A DNA stretch of 49,469 bases. Origin: an uncultured Clostridia bacterium (GTDB taxonomy: Bacteria; Bacillota; Clostridia; Peptostreptococcales; Anaerovoracaceae). Under the pieces are notes generated by a model. It was given only the letters and a program-made list of their open reading frames with translations. It ran no database searches and was not told the DNA's origin. The DNA lies in assembly GCA_938034165.1 (NCBI GenBank), contig CALHKP010000063.1:1-49469 (forward strand). The letters run 5' to 3'. Every line of letters starts with the position of its first letter. The stretch's first letter is position 1. Shown piece by piece: positions 17,342-26,118 of this stretch. The translations under genes and the position numbers were made by a program.

Positions 17342-17851
17342 CTAGCCTCTTTCCTTGAGTTCAGCAAGGATATTAACTACCTTCTCTTTTGTCAGGCTTC
17401 CGTAAGTTTCGTTGCCTTCAGCACTCTGAATCATCATTACAGGTGCAAGTGAGCAGCATCCGAGACATGCTACATTATTTAGAGTAAACAGACCATCTTC
17501 TGTTGTTTCTCCGTCCTTAATGTTCAGGTATTCGCAAACTGCTTCTTCGATCATTTCCGATCCGTTAACGTGACATGCAGTACCCTGGCACAGCATAATC
17601 AGGTATTTTCCGATAGGCTGCAGTCTGAACTGCGCATAGAATGTCGCAACACCATAAATCTTAGCCGGTTTGATACCTGTCGCATCAGAAATATGATTAA
17701 TCACATCGATTGACAAATAGCCATAGATATCCTGTGCATTCTGAAGAATTGTAATCAGGCTTCCCGGTACTTTTGCGTATTTTTCGAGAACCGGGTTCAG
17801 TTCTTTGAACTGTTCATTGTTATTACTGCCGCAGCAACAATTTTCACACAT
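17342..17851 (-). CDS. NuoE/HydC-like [2Fe-2S] subunit
   Basis: Thioredoxin-fold electron carrier partner of the NuoF-like subunit. The 169-residue product has the four [2Fe-2S] ligands C88 and C93 (CQGTAC) and C129 and C133 (CLGCC). An odd cysteine-rich start (MCENCCCGSNNN) precedes the usual helical domain; its role is unknown, and it could bind metal. GGAGG lies eight bases before the ATG. It is the first gene of the redox locus, read from a strong promoter at 17910-17938. It is homologous to HndA of NADP-reducing hydrogenases and HydC of bifurcating ones. Confidence 0.93.
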   Translation of the reverse strand: MCENCCCGSNNNEQFKELNPVLEKYAKVPGSLITILQNAQDIYGYLSIDVINHISDATGIKPAKIYGVATFYAQFRLQPIGKYLIMLCQGTACHVNGSEMIEEAVCEYLNIKDGETTEDGLFTLNNVACLGCCSLAPVMMIQSAEGNETYGSLTKEKVVNILAELKERG

Positions 17852-17909
17852 GATAATTTCCTCCTACTTAGTATATTAAGATAAAATGATAAACCAAACG
17901 TATTTCCAT

Positions 17910-17938
17910 ATTATACTTTGAATTTTTGCTAAAATCAA
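17910..17938 (-). promoter_or_regulatory. Promoter of the redox locus
   Basis: On the minus strand a TTGATT -35 (17933-17938), a 17-base spacer and a perfect TATAAT -10 (17910-17915) lie about 60 bases before the NuoE-like start. No Rex-type operator (TTGTTAA...TTAACAA) was seen by eye nearby. Confidence 0.8.
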
Positions 17939-18018
17939 TTTTTTTTATGTGTTTAGCTTGTATACTTAAGAAATCTTTCGAGTTTTCTTATTATTTTCAC
18001 AATATCAACACATAACTC

Positions 18019-18915
18019 TTATTTGCTTCCCGATTTCTTCTTGCTTTTGCCAAAATTCATCTCGGTTATTACAAGAGCACTCACCATCAAAGCAGCTCCC
18101 AGATATGCCTTTGGCGTAAGCACTTCTCCGGCAAAGAGAAATGCAACAATTCCTGCAAATACAGGCTCAAGAGTGAAGATAATTCCGACATGAGAAGGAG
18201 TCGTATACTGCTGGGCTATGGCCTGAACTATAAACGCAACCCCTGTGCAGAAAAGTGAAAGGAATACGGTACTCCAGACTACCGATGGTGATGCCGGAAC
18301 GTGCGGCTGTTCAAATACAAATGCAAGAATCATCATGAGGGTTCCCGTTACCCCAAGCTGAAACACTCCGAGCTGATAAGCATTGACCTCCTCGTGAGAA
18401 ACTGCTTTGTCCGTAATTATCAAGTCAAGTGCATAAGATACTGCACAGAGCATACACAGAAGATCTCCTTTCAGGTTATCAAAGTTAATGGAAAAATCCT
18501 GTTTAAGCGTCAGTAGCATGATTCCTATCAAACTCATAGTTACAGCCACAAGCACCTTTCGCTGAGGTTTCTTTCGAAAAAGAATAAGTTCGAAAATAGG
18601 AACAAAGATAACTGTAAGTGCGCACAGAAACCCTGAGTTTGACAAAGTCGTATACTTAACACCAAAGGTTGCACCCGTATACACAAACACAAGAGCACAG
18701 CCCACAAATAGACTGTACTTAAGGGTAGTCTTGTTCACAGACTTGAGACTTTTGAAAGAAAAGATTCCGGCAACCAGAAAGGCTCCCAAGAATCTGTACA
18801 TATTGAGTGTAAACGGCCCCATATCCGCAAGTGCTATATCCATCAGATAATACGACACGCCCCAGCAAAGCGTAACCAGAACAAGCAGCATGTCAGCTCT
18901 GAACTGTTGTTTCAT
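18019..18915 (-). CDS. EamA/DMT-superfamily transporter
   Basis: Inner-membrane carrier of about ten hydrophobic segments arranged as two EamA repeats, 298 residues. The first repeat starts LVLVTLCWGVSYYLMDIAL and the second contains SVVWSTVFLSLFCTGVAFIVQA with the EPVFAGIVAFLFAGE motif typical of the family. The C-terminus is basic and cytoplasmic (GKSKKKSGSK). GGAGG lies seven bases before the ATG. Substrates of these carriers (amino acids, metabolites) cannot be read from sequence. It lies 37 bases downstream of holA on the same strand. Confidence 0.85.
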   Translation of the reverse strand: MKQQFRADMLLVLVTLCWGVSYYLMDIALADMGPFTLNMYRFLGAFLVAGIFSFKSLKSVNKTTLKYSLFVGCALVFVYTGATFGVKYTTLSNSGFLCALTVIFVPIFELILFRKKPQRKVLVAVTMSLIGIMLLTLKQDFSINFDNLKGDLLCMLCAVSYALDLIITDKAVSHEEVNAYQLGVFQLGVTGTLMMILAFVFEQPHVPASPSVVWSTVFLSLFCTGVAFIVQAIAQQYTTPSHVGIIFTLEPVFAGIVAFLFAGEVLTPKAYLGAALMVSALVITEMNFGKSKKKSGSK

Positions 18916-18952
18916 AAAATGTCCTCCATTTAAATAATATCAAATATGCCTT

Positions 18953-20026
18953 TTATATTCCTGCCACAAAGAGCTCAAGGGCGAGCTGTCCTTTCAGCAA
19001 GCCGGATTTTATGTTTGTATCCGTTTCGTAGATAGAAAGAAGAATTCTCTTAAGATCCTTGGATGAGTATTTCCTTGCAAATCCCGATAAATTCTTGAGA
19101 CGAAATCCGCTCTTTCCCGTCACCTTTTCTATTTCCTTATCCGAACAGTGCCTTTCCTGCATCTGTCTGATTGAAAGCATGGATTCAATCTGTCCCGTTA
19201 TAAGACTTATCAGACTGTAAATCGCATCCGGATCATCACTGACGATATTCCCTAGAAGTCGAAAAGCCTTTTCCTTATTGTTGGCAGAAACCGCATCCAG
19301 AAGTGCAAATACAAAAGTTTCCTCGTCTCGCGAAACCACCGCCTCCACATCTTCTCTCGTCACCCTGCCGTTCTCACAGTGCCACGAAATCTTGAGAATG
19401 TCATTCTTGAGATTATATAGGGTATAGTCACTCTCTTTGTTATAGTAACCGCTCAGGTCAATCAGAGGCCCTATGCAGTCCTTTGGAATTTCTATGCCGA
19501 GACTCTTTGCCTCCTTGGAAACAAAACTTCCAAGTTCTCTTTTGTCCAAATTATCAAAGTCATACAGCTCCGCTTCTTTCACCAAAAACTGCTCAAGTTT
19601 CGAAGATTTGCTCCTGCCGCTCTTGCTCAGCTTAGACCGAATCTTCTCAGACGAAAAAAATATGACCGTTGACTCATTCGGCGATTTAAGATATTCTATC
19701 AGCCTCTTACAGTCAGCCTCGCTTACACCCTTGGCACTGTTGCCCTTCAGCAAAACATAATCCCTGACCCAGACAACACGTTTCTGCGACAACATAGAAA
19801 AAGTTTCGCATGAATCAATAATATCATCCACAGTCACCTCTTCCGAATCAAGAATCACATAGTCAAAATCCGCAGTTGCCTGAGACACATACTTTTTCAC
19901 AGCAGCCTCAATCGCCCACTTTATAAGGTAGCCCTCAAACCCTCGAAGGTAAATGACATTTCCCAGTTTATCTTCCTTTAGTTTTTTGTTAAACCTTTTG
20001 AAGGCATGCTCTTTTGCATTGTACAT
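18953..20026 (-). CDS. holA: DNA polymerase III delta subunit
   Basis: Clamp-loader wrench subunit that opens the sliding clamp. The 357-residue sequence has the HolA pattern: an N-terminal domain with NVIYLRGFEGYLI, the acidic TFSMLSQKRVVWVRD region, a YLKSPNESTVIFF segment, and a C-terminal collar domain (FALLDAVSANNKEKAFRLL). It starts inside the end of comEC (49-base overlap) with GGGGAG nine bases upstream. The comEC-holA order is common in Firmicutes. No Walker motif is present, as expected for delta. Confidence 0.9.
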   Translation of the reverse strand: MYNAKEHAFKRFNKKLKEDKLGNVIYLRGFEGYLIKWAIEAAVKKYVSQATADFDYVILDSEEVTVDDIIDSCETFSMLSQKRVVWVRDYVLLKGNSAKGVSEADCKRLIEYLKSPNESTVIFFSSEKIRSKLSKSGRSKSSKLEQFLVKEAELYDFDNLDKRELGSFVSKEAKSLGIEIPKDCIGPLIDLSGYYNKESDYTLYNLKNDILKISWHCENGRVTREDVEAVVSRDEETFVFALLDAVSANNKEKAFRLLGNIVSDDPDAIYSLISLITGQIESMLSIRQMQERHCSDKEIEKVTGKSGFRLKNLSGFARKYSSKDLKRILLSIYETDTNIKSGLLKGQLALELFVAGI

Positions 20027-22245
20027 ACACTAAAACTCTCCCCGTCAACATCTATACCGACAGCACCCTCCCTGTCAATCATATATAACATTATATCTTT
20101 TTTAAGAATTTTTTCAATTACTTCATCTGCCGGTTTTTGCGAACTTCGCTCCCCCGCAGAAATCACCGCAATCTTTGGATTTACCGCCTCCAAAAACTCG
20201 TCACAGCTTGCTCCTGCCCTGCCGTGATTTGATACTTTCAGGATATCGCTTTTCAGCGCATCACTTCCTTTATAATATTCCACAAGCGCTTTTTCGCCTT
20301 CGGCAGTCAAGTCACCCGTAACAAGACAAGTAACTCCGTCAAAATGGATTTTGAACACATTTCCCATTTTGCCCGGATCAAAGTCATTTACAACAGGCTC
20401 AACCGGCCACAGCACCTCTATAAAACCCTCCTTCATTCCGGTTATTTCTTCTCCTGCTTTACACCAGATTTTAGATTCCTCAACCCGAAAACAGTTTCTA
20501 AGCTGAAAAACCCCAAGATAATGCTCCTCATCCAGAGACGTCGCAAGTGTAAGATTTACCTTCTTTACTCCGTTCTTCAAAAAATAAGGTTTGAGCACTT
20601 TCTTTGCCATATTGTAATTTTCACGGCCTCCACCATCTATGAGAACATCAAAATTTTCGTATTTCACGTGCAGAGCATCTCCATAACCCACATCCAGAAA
20701 AACCAAATCAGCCCGGTCAAAGGCACTACGGCTCGTAAGTAAAAGCATCCCGCAGCTCAACAAAACAATACTGCCCCGCAAAAGCACATCCCTAAAATTT
20801 TTCCGTAAAAAATCAATATTCACCTGCTCCGAAGTAATAAAAAACAAAGCAAGGTAAAAAAATGCAATCAGACACACCGGCCACGAAAGCACATCTCTCG
20901 CCGCAGTACCATCCATATAAAAAATTTCGTTTATCCTTGCTATGATATTTCCAAGCCCTTCAATTATGTCCGTCAGCACGCAAGGAATTTTCCCAAACAC
21001 AGAAAATGCAAGAAAGGAAAAAATCCCCACGGGAACATATATTGAAATCAGAAAAATCACAGGTATGTTTGCAATTATCCCGGTCAGCGATATGTAATTG
21101 AACATGTAAGCCATGTACGGAATAAGCACAATCTGAATTATCACTCCTCCATTACAATGCCTGCCCTTTACTCTCTCAATGGCTCTCGGCAAAACCGCAA
21201 GAACAGCTACTGCAAGAAAAGACATCTGAAAACTCAGCGAATATATCGAAAATGGATTCAAAAAGCATATAGCAGCCGCAACAAAACCTAGTCCCGTTGC
21301 AAGATCAAAAGGACGCTCAAGTTTATCCGCCAGCATCTTGAGAATTATCAAAAACTCAGCTCTGCATACAGATACCGACCACACAGTAACAACCCCATAA
21401 GTATACAGAAAACAGATAAACAGCACCGGAAGGATTTTTTTGCGGTATTTTTTCTGAAGTGCATTGTACACAGCATAAAGAATTCCCACATGAAGACCGC
21501 TTACTGCAAGCACATGCGCTGTTCCGTTTTTTCGAAAGGTTTCCAAAGTTTTATCATCTATTTCGCTGCTGTTCCCAAATAAAATGCCATCTGCAAGGGA
21601 AGCGCCATCCTCAGACATATGCACAAGAAAGTCTTTTTTCAGAGCAAAGAGTAGATTGTTCATTCTGTCAAGTACACCTGCAGATTCTGATACTTCTTCT
21701 ATCTCAAAGTTATCACAAATATGGCTTATGCCTTCAGAATACAGATATTCTCGATAATTAAACCCTCTCGGATTAACCGCCGCTTTCGGAATCTCAAGAG
21801 TTCCTCTCAGCAAAATTTCCGCTCCCAACGGATTTTCTATATCAATCTTCCCATAAATGTCATTTGCTATGATTTTATTTTTAAAAAATAACGAATACTC
21901 ACTGTCCCCGTTTATATCTCTGACTGCAAGAACATAACGACTCTTTTCTCCTTTTTTTATAAACGATGTAATTTCTGCCCTTATCTCGCATTCTTCACCT
22001 ACATAACAATTTATACTGCCATTTTCAAAGTTATGGAAAAAAAGCACAAATATGCAAAATCCCACTGCAAAAGCAGCCACATGAATCCATCTGTACTCAC
22101 TCAGTTCTGAAAAAACAAAAAATCCGGCTAATAATATAAATGTAAGGATTGGTAAACAATTCGCACCTTCCCGGCTCGCAAAACAGCTCGCAGCAAATAT
22201 CCCTGCAATGAATAACAGATTTATCGATAATAACTTCCTTCTCAT
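19978..22245 (-). CDS. comEC: DNA uptake channel ComEC/Rec2
   Basis: Polytopic membrane protein that carries single-stranded DNA across the membrane during transformation. Order: N-terminal hydrophobic segments, an OB-like DUF4131 region, the Competence domain of many membrane segments (GTAHVLAVSGLHVGILYAVY), and a C-terminal metallo-beta-lactamase-like domain (FLDVGYGDALHVKYENFDVLIDGGG; VSNHGRAG). The usual HxHxDH of that domain is altered to TSLDEEHYLG. I start at the ATG at 22245 (MRRKLLSINLLF), the canonical N-terminus; in-frame ATGs at 22281 and 22311 add a charged extension. No other competence gene is in the window, so competence is not shown. Confidence 0.88.
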   Translation of the reverse strand: MRRKLLSINLLFIAGIFAASCFASREGANCLPILTFILLAGFFVFSELSEYRWIHVAAFAVGFCIFVLFFHNFENGSINCYVGEECEIRAEITSFIKKGEKSRYVLAVRDINGDSEYSLFFKNKIIANDIYGKIDIENPLGAEILLRGTLEIPKAAVNPRGFNYREYLYSEGISHICDNFEIEEVSESAGVLDRMNNLLFALKKDFLVHMSEDGASLADGILFGNSSEIDDKTLETFRKNGTAHVLAVSGLHVGILYAVYNALQKKYRKKILPVLFICFLYTYGVVTVWSVSVCRAEFLIILKMLADKLERPFDLATGLGFVAAAICFLNPFSIYSLSFQMSFLAVAVLAVLPRAIERVKGRHCNGGVIIQIVLIPYMAYMFNYISLTGIIANIPVIFLISIYVPVGIFSFLAFSVFGKIPCVLTDIIEGLGNIIARINEIFYMDGTAARDVLSWPVCLIAFFYLALFFITSEQVNIDFLRKNFRDVLLRGSIVLLSCGMLLLTSRSAFDRADLVFLDVGYGDALHVKYENFDVLIDGGGRENYNMAKKVLKPYFLKNGVKKVNLTLATSLDEEHYLGVFQLRNCFRVEESKIWCKAGEEITGMKEGFIEVLWPVEPVVNDFDPGKMGNVFKIHFDGVTCLVTGDLTAEGEKALVEYYKGSDALKSDILKVSNHGRAGASCDEFLEAVNPKIAVISAGERSSQKPADEVIEKILKKDIMLYMIDREGAVGIDVDGESFSVCTMQKSMPSKGLTKN

Positions 22246-22246
22246 C

Positions 22247-22287
22247 TCAATTCTTTTTGATACCCATCTACATAATATCATCTCCTT
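22247..22287 (-). promoter_or_regulatory. Possible translational leader of comEC
   Basis: AAGGAG (22287-22282) is followed at eight bases by a start-stop ATGTAG (22273-22268), then by a six-codon frame from 22267 ending TGA at 22247, one base before the comEC ATG. The best ribosome site therefore serves a minimal leader, not comEC, which suggests coupling or attenuation of comEC translation. Confidence 0.35.
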
Positions 22288-22336
22288 GTACTTTTTGGAA
22301 GTTTTTTCCATTTTTTCTCATATACTCCCAAAATCT

Positions 22337-22366
22337 TTGCAAATCACTATTTGTTTATGGTATAAT
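22337..22366 (+). promoter_or_regulatory. Promoter of the class A PBP gene
   Basis: TTGCAA (22337-22342), an 18-base spacer and a perfect TATAAT (22361-22366) with TG one base upstream lie about 40 bases before the start codon at 22407. Confidence 0.7.
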
Positions 22367-22406
22367 AATGTAATCTTATGTGTAAGTTACAGAAAGGAAT
22401 TATTAC

Positions 22407-25352
22407 ATGAGTAAATTTGACTTTAAGAAAATGAAGGAGAACTTGAACCGACGAAAGGATTCTTCAGATTCAGCAGCAAAAGAAAAAAAATCTTTGCTGA
22501 AATCCAAAGGAAATTCTTCTGATGCGGCAGTTTCCAATAAAAAGTTTCATTGGACAAAGAAAAAAATACTAAAGGCTATCCTTGCTGTTTTCATTGCAAT
22601 GATACTTGCCGTATGTGCATATGCCGGCGTTGTAATCATCCAGGCACCAAAGATTAACCCTGATGACATTTACAGTATCCTGTCCGAAAATACTATAATC
22701 TATGATGACGAAAAAGAAGAAATCGATACGGTATATACAGATGCAAACCGTGACAATGTCTCAATAAAAGATGTTCCGGACAATCTGAAATATGCTTTTA
22801 TCGCATTGGAGGACAAAACATTTGAACGCCACCACGGATTTAACATAATAAGAATCTTTGGTGCAATCAAAGACGCTGTATTCTCCGGAGGCCACGTAAG
22901 CGGAACCAGTACTATAACTCAGCAGCTTGCAAGAAACCTGTTTATTCCGGATGACAGATTTGACAGAACCATCAAAAGAAAAATAGTGGAAGCCTATTAT
23001 GCAGTAACTTTGGAAAGACATCTTTCAAAAGATGAAATTTTGGAGGCTTACCTGAACACAATCTACTTTGGATACAACAGTCATGGTGTTCAGACAGCTG
23101 CCCAGGCATACTTCTCCAAGGATGTTAAAGATTTGACCCTTGCCCAGTGTGCAGCCCTCGCGGCAATGCCTCAGGCGCCTAGTGACTACCAGCTGGTAGA
23201 ATATATTGAGGGCGGAAATGCTGCACAATACGAGGATGTGCTAATTAAAGAAACCGCAGAAGGCATCTTTGTTGCTAATGACGCAAGTAAATCAAGAAGA
23301 GAAACCTGTCTTAAGTTCATGCTTGACCAGGGGTACATTTCCGAAAAAGAATACAAAGAAGCGGTTGACACCAAGCTCATAGACATGCTTAATCCAAACT
23401 ACAACGCTCTGAATGACAAGAGTTCTTACTTTGCCGATTATGTAATCGAAACAGTAATCAATGACCTTGCCGAGAAAAAGGGCTGGGATTATGACAAGGC
23501 ATGGAAAGCCGTTTACGAAGGTGGACTCAGAATTTATTCAACTATGGACAGCAAAGCTCAGACCGTAGCAGAAGATGAGCTTTCGAACTCAGCAAACTAC
23601 CCTGCACTGGTTTATAGTACAGATTCTGAAGGAAATCTGATAAACAGTATGGGACAGAGTGTACTTGCAAGCTACAGCAATTACTTTGATGAGAACGGCA
23701 CTTTCACATTCAGACCAGACGAAATAACAGTAAAAAAAGACAAATCACTTGTAATTAAGGTAGGCAAACGACTCAATATTTACGAAACAGAAGTAAACGG
23801 CACGACTGATTACAGCCTTGAATTCAAGTCAATGTACACTGTGGATTCAGGCGAACTTTATGGTATTGAAGGCGGATTTATCAACATTCCTGCCGAATAC
23901 AAATCAAGAAACAAGAGCGGAGACCTGGTAATCAAGAAGGAATTCGTACAGGATTACCCTGACTTCTTTATTTTTAACGAAGACGGAACTGTGTCACTTC
24001 CTGCCGCTTCTTATACAATGAAAAGCAAAATCATTCAGCCTCAGGCTGCTATGACTATCATAGAAAACAGTACAGGTCACATTAAGGCTATGGTCGGAGG
24101 AAGAAATACATCAGGACGTAAGCTGTTCAACAGAGCTACAAGCCCTAGACAGCCGGGTTCCTCAATCAAACCTCTTGGCGTATACGGACCTGCAATCCAG
24201 CAGAGTTACGAAGAAGTAACCGCGGGTAAGAAACACGCATTCAAGGATTTCGGAATTGACCAGCAGGGAGCTGACCTATACGGAGATTATCTAACTGCGG
24301 GGTCTATCGTAATCGACGAACCTACAACTATCAACGGACAGGTTTGGCCAAAGAACTTCAACAATGCATTTTCCGGAGCTCAGACAATGAGAACTGCAAT
24401 AACTCATTCTTATAACACATGCGCCGTAAAAGTACTTCTTCAAGTTGGTGAAGAGTATTCCGCTGATATGATTGAAAAATTCGGAATCACTACCCTTGTA
24501 AGAGAAAATGGTGCAGACGTTAACCCTGCTGCCCTTGCTCTCGGTGGTATGACAAACGGTGTAACGTCGCTGGAAATGGCTTCTGCCTATACTGTATTCC
24601 CAAATGGCGGAACTAGAAAAGATCCTGTTTGCTACACAAAAGTAACAGACAGAGATGGTAATGTAATATTAGAATCCAAATCAAAAGAACACTCAGTAAT
24701 GAACTCAGGCGCCGCATGGATTATGACATCAATGCTTCAGAGTGTTGCAAATACAACAAGAGCACAGATCGGCGTAGTTCAGGTCGGTGGAAAAACCGGT
24801 ACCACAGATAACGAAGTCGACCTGTGGTTTGATGGATTTACTCCTACATACTCCGCAGCATTATGGCTGGGAACAGACTACAACCTTACACTTAATGCCA
24901 CATCTCTTCATACTGCTGCAATCTGGGGCAGAATCATGTCACAGATTCCTAAGGCATGCAGAGGATCATTCCCGGGAATACCCGGCAATGTAATAAGCTC
25001 CGGCGGAGAATATTTTATCGCAGGCACAGACGGAGGAAGAACAGACATCAACTCCCTGAAGGAAAAGGTAACGATTTGTACAGATTCAGGAATGCTTGCA
25101 ACACCTGAATGTAAGCATGTAGAAGAAAAAGAATTCCAAAAATATGGCGGCGATGACAAGAAACCACCTAAATACTACTGTCATCTCCACAACAAGGATG
25201 TAAGCAAATATCCTATCACGCCGGGACAGACAGTTCCGCCACAGGATGATGATGATGACGACGATAAGGACGATAATAAAGACTCTGATAAAGGTGATAC
25301 CAAGCCAAATACACGATCATCTCGCGATGTAGTCCTAAACAAGGACAACTAA
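22407..25352 (+). CDS. Class A penicillin-binding protein (transglycosylase/transpeptidase)
   Basis: Bifunctional peptidoglycan synthase, PBP1A-like, 981 residues. A basic cytoplasmic tail precedes one membrane segment (about 53-76). The GT51 glycosyltransferase domain has catalytic Glu135 in ALEDKTF and the GTSTITQQLARNL motif. The transpeptidase has Ser585 in SSIK, the SYN motif in THSYNTC and KTGT at 796-799. A region of about 130 residues (TDSEGNLINSMGQ to AASYTMKSK) separates the two. The C-terminal 40 residues are disordered, with a run of seven aspartates and many lysines. AAAGGA lies eight bases before the ATG. It is monocistronic, bounded by a promoter and a strong terminator. Confidence 0.94.
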   Translation: MSKFDFKKMKENLNRRKDSSDSAAKEKKSLLKSKGNSSDAAVSNKKFHWTKKKILKAILAVFIAMILAVCAYAGVVIIQAPKINPDDIYSILSENTIIYDDEKEEIDTVYTDANRDNVSIKDVPDNLKYAFIALEDKTFERHHGFNIIRIFGAIKDAVFSGGHVSGTSTITQQLARNLFIPDDRFDRTIKRKIVEAYYAVTLERHLSKDEILEAYLNTIYFGYNSHGVQTAAQAYFSKDVKDLTLAQCAALAAMPQAPSDYQLVEYIEGGNAAQYEDVLIKETAEGIFVANDASKSRRETCLKFMLDQGYISEKEYKEAVDTKLIDMLNPNYNALNDKSSYFADYVIETVINDLAEKKGWDYDKAWKAVYEGGLRIYSTMDSKAQTVAEDELSNSANYPALVYSTDSEGNLINSMGQSVLASYSNYFDENGTFTFRPDEITVKKDKSLVIKVGKRLNIYETEVNGTTDYSLEFKSMYTVDSGELYGIEGGFINIPAEYKSRNKSGDLVIKKEFVQDYPDFFIFNEDGTVSLPAASYTMKSKIIQPQAAMTIIENSTGHIKAMVGGRNTSGRKLFNRATSPRQPGSSIKPLGVYGPAIQQSYEEVTAGKKHAFKDFGIDQQGADLYGDYLTAGSIVIDEPTTINGQVWPKNFNNAFSGAQTMRTAITHSYNTCAVKVLLQVGEEYSADMIEKFGITTLVRENGADVNPAALALGGMTNGVTSLEMASAYTVFPNGGTRKDPVCYTKVTDRDGNVILESKSKEHSVMNSGAAWIMTSMLQSVANTTRAQIGVVQVGGKTGTTDNEVDLWFDGFTPTYSAALWLGTDYNLTLNATSLHTAAIWGRIMSQIPKACRGSFPGIPGNVISSGGEYFIAGTDGGRTDINSLKEKVTICTDSGMLATPECKHVEEKEFQKYGGDDKKPPKYYCHLHNKDVSKYPITPGQTVPPQDDDDDDDKDDNKDSDKGDTKPNTRSSRDVVLNKDN

Positions 25353-25408
25353 AAAAACTGCTCTGTATTATGTGAGACTAACATCCACATGATTATTTAA
25401 AGAAAAAC

Positions 25409-25467
25409 AAACGGTCAGTACCGGTAAGCTAATTAAAAGCTTTTGTCCGGTCTGACCGTTTTTATCT
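25409..25467. terminator. Strong bidirectional terminator after the PBP gene
   Basis: AAACGGTCAG (25409-25418) pairs with CTGACCGTTT (25452-25461). Inside, ACCGG/CCGGT and AAGCT/AGCTT extend the hairpin. A T-rich tract follows on both strands, so it can end both the PBP transcript and the convergent trx transcript. Confidence 0.88.
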
Positions 25468-25509
25468 TTTTTTGTATTTCTTTGCCCTGTTTTCAGGATT
25501 TTTCGTATT

Positions 25510-25815
25510 TTACAGCATTTCCAGAATCTGATTCTTTGGTCTCATTCCGACTGCCTGATTTGCAATCTTGCCGTCCCTTATAACTACCAGGGTAGGAATG
25601 CTCATTACACCAAACTGACGTGCAAGTTCAGGCTGTTCATCTACATTAATCTTGCCAACCTTGATATCACTTCTCTCGGCTGCGATTTCTTCGACGATAG
25701 GTCCTACCATTCTGCAAGGTCCGCACCATGCTGCCCAGAAGTCCAGAAGAACCGGTTTATCTGATTTCATTACTTCTTCTTCAAAGTTTACATTAGTTAT
25801 ATTTAGTACTGCCAT
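25510..25815 (-). CDS. trx: Thioredoxin
   Basis: Small thiol-disulfide oxidoreductase. The 101-residue product has the active site WCGPC in FWAAWCGPCRMVGP, the buried Asp in PVLLDFW, and the cis-proline SIPTLVVI. GGAGG lies eight bases before the ATG. It appears monocistronic, between its own promoter (25874-25902) and the shared terminator. The family has several paralogs in Clostridia; which reductase feeds this one is not shown here. Confidence 0.95.
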   Translation of the reverse strand: MAVLNITNVNFEEEVMKSDKPVLLDFWAAWCGPCRMVGPIVEEIAAERSDIKVGKINVDEQPELARQFGVMSIPTLVVIRDGKIANQAVGMRPKNQILEML

Positions 25816-25873
25816 TTCTATATCCTCCGTTTCATTATTAACTCAATTTGTTTTATATCTCTATTATGCCCCT

Positions 25874-25902
25874 ATTATATGACTTTAAACACCTTTTGTC
25901 CC
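25874..25902 (-). promoter_or_regulatory. Promoter of trx
   Basis: On the minus strand a GGGACA -35 (25897-25902), a 17-base spacer and TATAAT (25874-25879) place the transcription start near 25867, about 50 bases before the trx ATG. Confidence 0.7.
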
Positions 25903-25923
25903 AATAAAGTTATGTAGAGTGTA

Positions 25924-25945
25924 AAACGTTGAAATTTCAACGTTT
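25924..25945. repeat. Perfect 22-bp palindrome upstream of the trx promoter
   Basis: The arm AAACGTTGAAA is followed directly by its exact reverse complement with no loop. The centre lies about 67 bases before the inferred trx transcription start, a typical activator position. A zero-loop palindrome is a better protein-binding site than a terminator. The regulator is unknown. Confidence 0.6.
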
Positions 25946-26118
25946 CGACCGTTGTGAATCGTCTGAAAATTCCCTCTTTAGAGCCCAAAAGTTATCCTTA
26001 TATACCTATGAATAACTTTCAAACTTGTATTTCAGATTGTATACGATTTTTGCATTTTCTGTGGATAAGCACATCAACCGTTGAAATTAGAAACAAATCC
26101 CCCTGTTGAAAACTCCCC
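25946..26118. other. Intergenic region with DnaA-box-like sites and an inverted repeat
   Basis: This is part of the longest gene-free stretch in the window (25816-26118). A perfect DnaA box, TTATCCACA, lies on the minus strand at 26068-26060, and a one-mismatch copy, TTATTCATA, at 26015-26007. AAAGTTAT (25988-25995) and ATAACTTT (26012-26019) form an AT-rich inverted repeat with a 16-base loop. TTTTCAACA (26112-26104) is a weaker match. No gene was found. The repeat could also be a weak terminator for the PPC-domain gene. Confidence 0.45.

Noticed and set aside
17940..18010. Terminator for the DMT transporter gene
   Set aside because: AAGAAA and TTTCTT can pair, but the stem is short and AT-only with a large loop, so I could not support the call.
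25240..25300. GAT/GAC repeat as a microsatellite of interest
   Set aside because: It is an in-frame run of aspartate codons in the disordered tail of the PBP, a common composition for such tails.
25988..26068. Chromosomal replication origin
   Set aside because: Only one perfect and one near DnaA box are present, and no dnaA, dnaN, rpmH or parAB genes are nearby.
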